Assembly: GCA_027001345.1 (NCBI GenBank)
Contig: JALTMS010000637.1
Coordinates: 1 to 9,981 of the forward strand
DNA from: Acidobacteriota bacterium
GTDB lineage: Bacteria; Acidobacteriota; Polarisedimenticolia; J045
DNA: 9,981 nucleotides
Direction of reading: 5' to 3'
Positions 8,201 through 9,981 of the stretch are shown here, in pieces. The notes under the pieces are model-generated. The model had not been told where the DNA came from and did not search any database. It worked only from the letters and a program-made list of their open reading frames with translations. A program made the translations under genes and the position numbers. Every line of letters starts with the position of its first letter. Positions within the stretch are counted from its first letter, which is position 1.

Positions 8201-8602
8201 CCGAGTGCCGAGACCCAGCTCCGCGTCGCTGCAGCCGATGGCCCGGCCACCGGCAACATCATCGAAGCGGCGATCGACGAGCTGGAGTGGTGGGACCCGC
8301 TCTGCGAGGAGTGGAATCCCCCGCCGGCCCCGGTGCGAACCCTGACCCTGATGCGAACGGGCCTCGACGTGGAGCTGAGCTGGCAGCGACCGGCCCCCGA
8401 CCCGACCCACGGTGAAGTGGAAAGCTACACGATTCACCGCTCCGAAACGCCCACCGGCGGCTGGCAGCGGCTCGACGAAGTGGTCGACGGGGCGCCGAGC
8501 GTGACATGGATCGATGTGGGCGGCGGTGGTGACAGCCCCCCGTTCTACGCCTGGCTGGTATTGGCGACCAACGCCGCTGGCTCCTCGGACACCCTGCCCT
8601 GA
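5261..8602 (+). CDS. Secreted S8 (subtilisin-like) serine protease, KP-43-like, with C-terminal accessory domains
   Basis: This is a complete 1113-aa preproprotein. Residues 1-23 are a signal peptide (cleavage likely after V-A-A). Residues about 24-205 form the pro-region, with two consecutive halves that each end in a V-x-W-I pattern before Pro-rich turns. The catalytic domain spans about 225-575: Asp251 in V-F-D-T-G, His313 in G-H-G-T-H-V-A-G, oxyanion Asn422 in A-A-G-N-S-G, and nucleophile Ser502 in S-G-T-S-M-A-S-P. All four are present, so it should be active. Residues about 580-705 resemble the beta-barrel that follows the catalytic domain in KP-43 (A-W-T-D then L-V-N-D-L-D-L). Next come a CARDB-like Ig module from about 712 with a Gly/Asn/Asp-rich loop (728-733), a jelly-roll/MAM-like module from about 836 to 1010, and a fibronectin III-like module from about 1020 to the end. 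No sorting signal is visible at the C-terminus. It likely degrades external protein. It is divergent from the amidohydrolase gene and convergent with the next gene, 50 bp away. Confidence 0.95.
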   Translation: MRPLPAAVVLLAVIASIPLIVAAEGGITLRSGHLSGPEDPAGLAPHLRRGAASLSGGGAVLLRLNAAPSPAIRTRLEGAGLTVLAWLGPRALIGELTAGRTEAVRALPEVAWIAPYHPGLRLAPEIAALTASDPRPRIPVVIELLATRDPAPLIRRLGAQGIEVLGRAPARHGAVPRGARLVFLASPARIVALRETWAGWEEVLWIGRRPSYRLLNDASVWVGQSGLDGGQATPIHDAGLLGEGQVVAVFDTGLDADMCYFRDDALGLPPVVLGTDPGTPDPAQRKVRVVDFLWNLDDPADPADWDSQGHGTHVAGSVAGDDLATIGARDHGDGMAPRASLVIQDGGYQVDDCADLPAIGCPAADLQPFFLQAYQQGARIHTNSWGDRENFSPPNIYSDGSADADAFMWEHPDFLLLFAAGNSGPGLDTVGSPATAKNVVAVGATAHGASAGAMASFSSRGKTEDGRIKPDVTIPGANVVSADSDNNVETDNCSTVAMSGTSMASPTAAGLTALLREYFQKGYYPSGKENPADGLTPSAALLKAALIASAHPMEDLATPPPSDDQGWGRILLDDVLYLADDPLRLYVSDPEARFTTSGEVADEQVIEVLDARRPLKVVLAWTDFPSTPAAATNLVNDLDLEVEAPDGTIYRGNNFSGGFSLAGGVADAVNNVEVVRIETPASGSWRLRVVPRVIAEPSQGYALVATGRLPAGGVVLERVALTIDDSVGGNGDGVLEPGEWADLPLTLLNSGDTLATTVSAEAVSLSATVEVVESITGYPDLASGQQAESTPPHLRIHLGLDHPCTEPVSLRLTYRADGYQRQEELNLPTGRRQVFSSDDFESATDWQHVPAESDATTGDWLVGDPVGTDFQPEDDATADPGLRCLYTAPNAGGQVGVDDVDDGVVVARSGPIDLSAHPEARLTVQRWFANRDTGEDEGDYFELSIRQSPTAMETLLERLGTADSAPRWTEVSFRVADFITPSAETQLRVAAADGPATGNIIEAAIDELEWWDPLCEEWNPPPAPVRTLTLMRTGLDVELSWQRPAPDPTHGEVESYTIHRSETPTGGWQRLDEVVDGAPSVTWIDVGGGGDSPPFYAWLVLATNAAGSSDTLP

Positions 8603-8652
8603 CCCCTACGGCTCACGAGCCCCTCGATCGCGGACACCTCGCCACAACGGTT

Positions 8653-9615
8653 TCAACGGAGCACGCGCCAGCGCACCTGCTGGCGGGCCAGATCCACCCC
8701 AGCGCTGAAAGATCCGGCGCGCTCGACCAGTACCCGGTACTCCAGATACTCCGGAGCCGACCACTGCCCGGCTCCCTGGTAGACGCTGTAACCCATCAGG
8801 TTGTCGTCCTGCAGCCACTCGACCCACAATCGCCCATGGCTCTCGTGGATCTCGGCTTCCACGTCGGCCGCCAGCGGATCGCTTCCGATCTCCCCCCCGT
8901 AGTCCGAATGGGCCACGACCAGACGGTCGGCGAAACCCACCGCGCCGTCGGGACGCCAGGCCACCGTCACCGACCAGGGAGGTGCATCTCCGGCCTGAAA
9001 CACCACGTGGACGCTCCCGTCGATGTGATGAGCCACGTCCGGATGGCGCCCCTGCTCGACCGGCGGGCTGACCTGCTCGGGCTCGGACCAGATGTCGAGA
9101 GCCGGCTGCTGCTCGCGATACCACACCTCGTCGAGGCGATCGACACTTCGGTTCGCACGCCACCACGTCACCATCCGCCGACCATCGGCACCGACCTCTA
9201 CCCGCGGATCGAGATCGTCCACCTGATTGTCGGTGAGCCATTCGAAGGGGCGCCAGACCTTGCCGTCCCACGACGAGAGCACCACCTCGAAGTCGCCCCC
9301 GTCGAACCAGGCCCAGACCACGATCGCAAAACCGGTGTCCGGATCGAGAGCAAAGGCCGGGGGGCCATCACCATTGAACTCTCCGTCGCGATTGAGGTGA
9401 AGCTCGGCGCGCAGATGATCCCGCAGCGGTCGCCAGACGGGCCATGCTCCCGGATCCTCGCCGCCGGCCGCCTGACGGTCGGCAATGAAAACACCCCTCG
9501 CTCCAGGCTCGACCCGCGGCACCGAGACCTCGGCCACAACCGGACTCCAGCTCGCCAGCCAGCAGCCAAACACCGCGAGCGACCCGAGAAGAAACCCTAC
9601 CCCTGGCTTACGCAT
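8653..9615 (-). CDS. Exported protein of unknown function with beta-propeller-like repeats
   Basis: This 320-aa protein starts at the ATG at 9613-9615. Residues 1-28 are a signal peptide (R-K near the start, hydrophobic core, likely cleavage after V-V-A at 28). The Cys at 18 is not in a good lipobox, so a lipoprotein is unlikely. The mature part repeats a pattern of W-x-x-P/L, then about 10-15 residues, then P-x-V/F-A, an acidic turn with D-G, and V-x-W. Copies are visible near 61-103, 121-152, 176-207, 228-267 and 285-316. This spacing resembles blades of sialidase-like or other small propellers, but catalytic residues of a sialidase are not evident. An Asp/Asn/Gly-rich stretch at 75-84 could bind calcium. 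I do not recognise a named family. The gene overlaps the upstream TPR gene by 8 bp, so the two are probably translated together. Confidence 0.8.
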   Translation of the reverse strand: MRKPGVGFLLGSLAVFGCWLASWSPVVAEVSVPRVEPGARGVFIADRQAAGGEDPGAWPVWRPLRDHLRAELHLNRDGEFNGDGPPAFALDPDTGFAIVVWAWFDGGDFEVVLSSWDGKVWRPFEWLTDNQVDDLDPRVEVGADGRRMVTWWRANRSVDRLDEVWYREQQPALDIWSEPEQVSPPVEQGRHPDVAHHIDGSVHVVFQAGDAPPWSVTVAWRPDGAVGFADRLVVAHSDYGGEIGSDPLAADVEAEIHESHGRLWVEWLQDDNLMGYSVYQGAGQWSAPEYLEYRVLVERAGSFSAGVDLARQQVRWRVLR

Positions 9616-9981
9616 CGTCTTCAGCCCTCCGCGGTGGATCGGACGGACGAATCATCTCCAGCAGGCGTGCTGCCTCCGGCAGGGCTCGTCGTTCGACTCG
9701 ACGCAGCATACGCAACAAGACCCTCCGAGCCCGCCGCTCGAGGGAGGAATCGGCGAAAGCGCGACCCACTTCCCACAGCCGATACCAGGCCACGAACAGA
9801 TCGTTGGTCAGACCGGCACGGCGAGCGACGTCGCGGGCAGCGCGAAAACAGGCCTCGGCCCGCGCCCGTGCTCCATCTCGAACCGCCATGTCGCCCTGAT
9901 AGAAGCGGGCGAGGACGACCACTTCCCAACCCCGAAGTGCCTCGGCACGCCGGCGCCCCTGCTCGACCAGGCGCAGCCCGG
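9608..9981 (-). CDS. TPR-like helical-repeat protein, C-terminal fragment
   Basis: The minus-strand frame is open from the right edge to the TAA at 9608-9610, giving about 124 codons of the C-terminal part of a longer protein. A GTG at 9920-9922 could be read as a start, but the frame continues upstream with the same Ala/Arg/Leu/Glu-rich helical composition (for example E-Q-G-R-R-R-A-E-A-L-R-G-W), so it is more likely internal. The segment G-D-M-A-V-R-D-G-A-R-A-R-A-E-A-C-F followed by A-A-R-D-V-A-R-R-A-G-L fits a tetratricopeptide helix pair. Such tails often end larger regulators (Ser/Thr kinases, ATPases, cyclases), but nothing in the window shows what lies upstream. The tail ends in a polar P-S-D-P-P-R-R-A-E-D-D-A segment. 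It overlaps the next gene by 8 bp. Confidence 0.65.
   Translation of the reverse strand, partial: GLRLVEQGRRRAEALRGWEVVVLARFYQGDMAVRDGARARAEACFRAARDVARRAGLTNDLFVAWYRLWEVGRAFADSSLERRARRVLLRMLRRVERRALPEAARLLEMIRPSDPPRRAEDDA
9626..9630 (-). promoter_or_regulatory. Ribosome binding site of the 320-aa exported protein gene
   Basis: GGAGG on the minus strand, 10 nt ahead of the ATG at 9615, lies inside the last codons of the upstream TPR gene. It supports the chosen start and the translational overlap. Confidence 0.6.

Noticed and set aside
8603..8652. Possible terminator between the convergent subtilase and 320-aa gene: GGCTCACGAGCC at 8610-8621
   Set aside because: The stem is only 5 bp with a 2-nt loop and no T run follows on either strand.

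Overview
This is a GC-rich bacterial chromosomal segment. Codon third positions are strongly G/C, start codons follow Shine-Dalgarno sites, and three of the proteins carry Sec signal peptides. The large exported proteins are built from PD40/TolB-type propeller repeats, a KP-43-like subtilase, a CARDB-like module, a jelly-roll module and a fibronectin III module. This style is common in Acidobacteriota (for example Thermoanaerobaculia-like lineages) and related Gram-negative soil or marine phyla. The taxonomic guess is inference from protein style only. I saw no rRNA, tRNA, CRISPR array, insertion sequence or phage gene.

Layout. (1) At the left edge on the + strand is the C-terminal end of an M3-family oligoendopeptidase, followed after 30 nt by a complete EamA/DMT 10-TM transporter that starts with GTG. 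(2) Convergent to it, with the two 3' ends overlapping by 14 bp, lies a two-gene minus-strand unit. It holds a large exported PD40-propeller/amidohydrolase fusion (about 1103 aa, start at 5106) and, 4 nt downstream, a DUF2238/YjdF-type membrane protein. (3) A 154-bp divergent control region (5107-5260) separates this unit from a complete 1113-aa secreted S8 subtilase on the + strand (5261-8602). (4) Convergent to the protease is a second minus-strand pair: a TPR-type protein cut by the right edge, overlapping by 8 bp a 320-aa exported protein of unknown function that looks like a small beta-propeller.

How the genes may work together. Four of the products bear on peptides or exported hydrolysis: the M3 oligopeptidase, the secreted subtilase, the exported propeller-amidohydrolase, and possibly the EamA permease as an amino-acid or metabolite exporter. 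A plausible but unproven reading is external protein digestion by the subtilase, further processing of products in the periplasm, and cytoplasmic oligopeptide cleavage. The divergent arrangement around 5107-5260 would allow joint control of the two large exported enzymes.

No clear novel defence or mobile system is present. The least explained parts are the 320-aa exported propeller-like protein coupled to the TPR gene, and the amidohydrolase's GAHGQ motif where most relatives have a metal-binding Asp.
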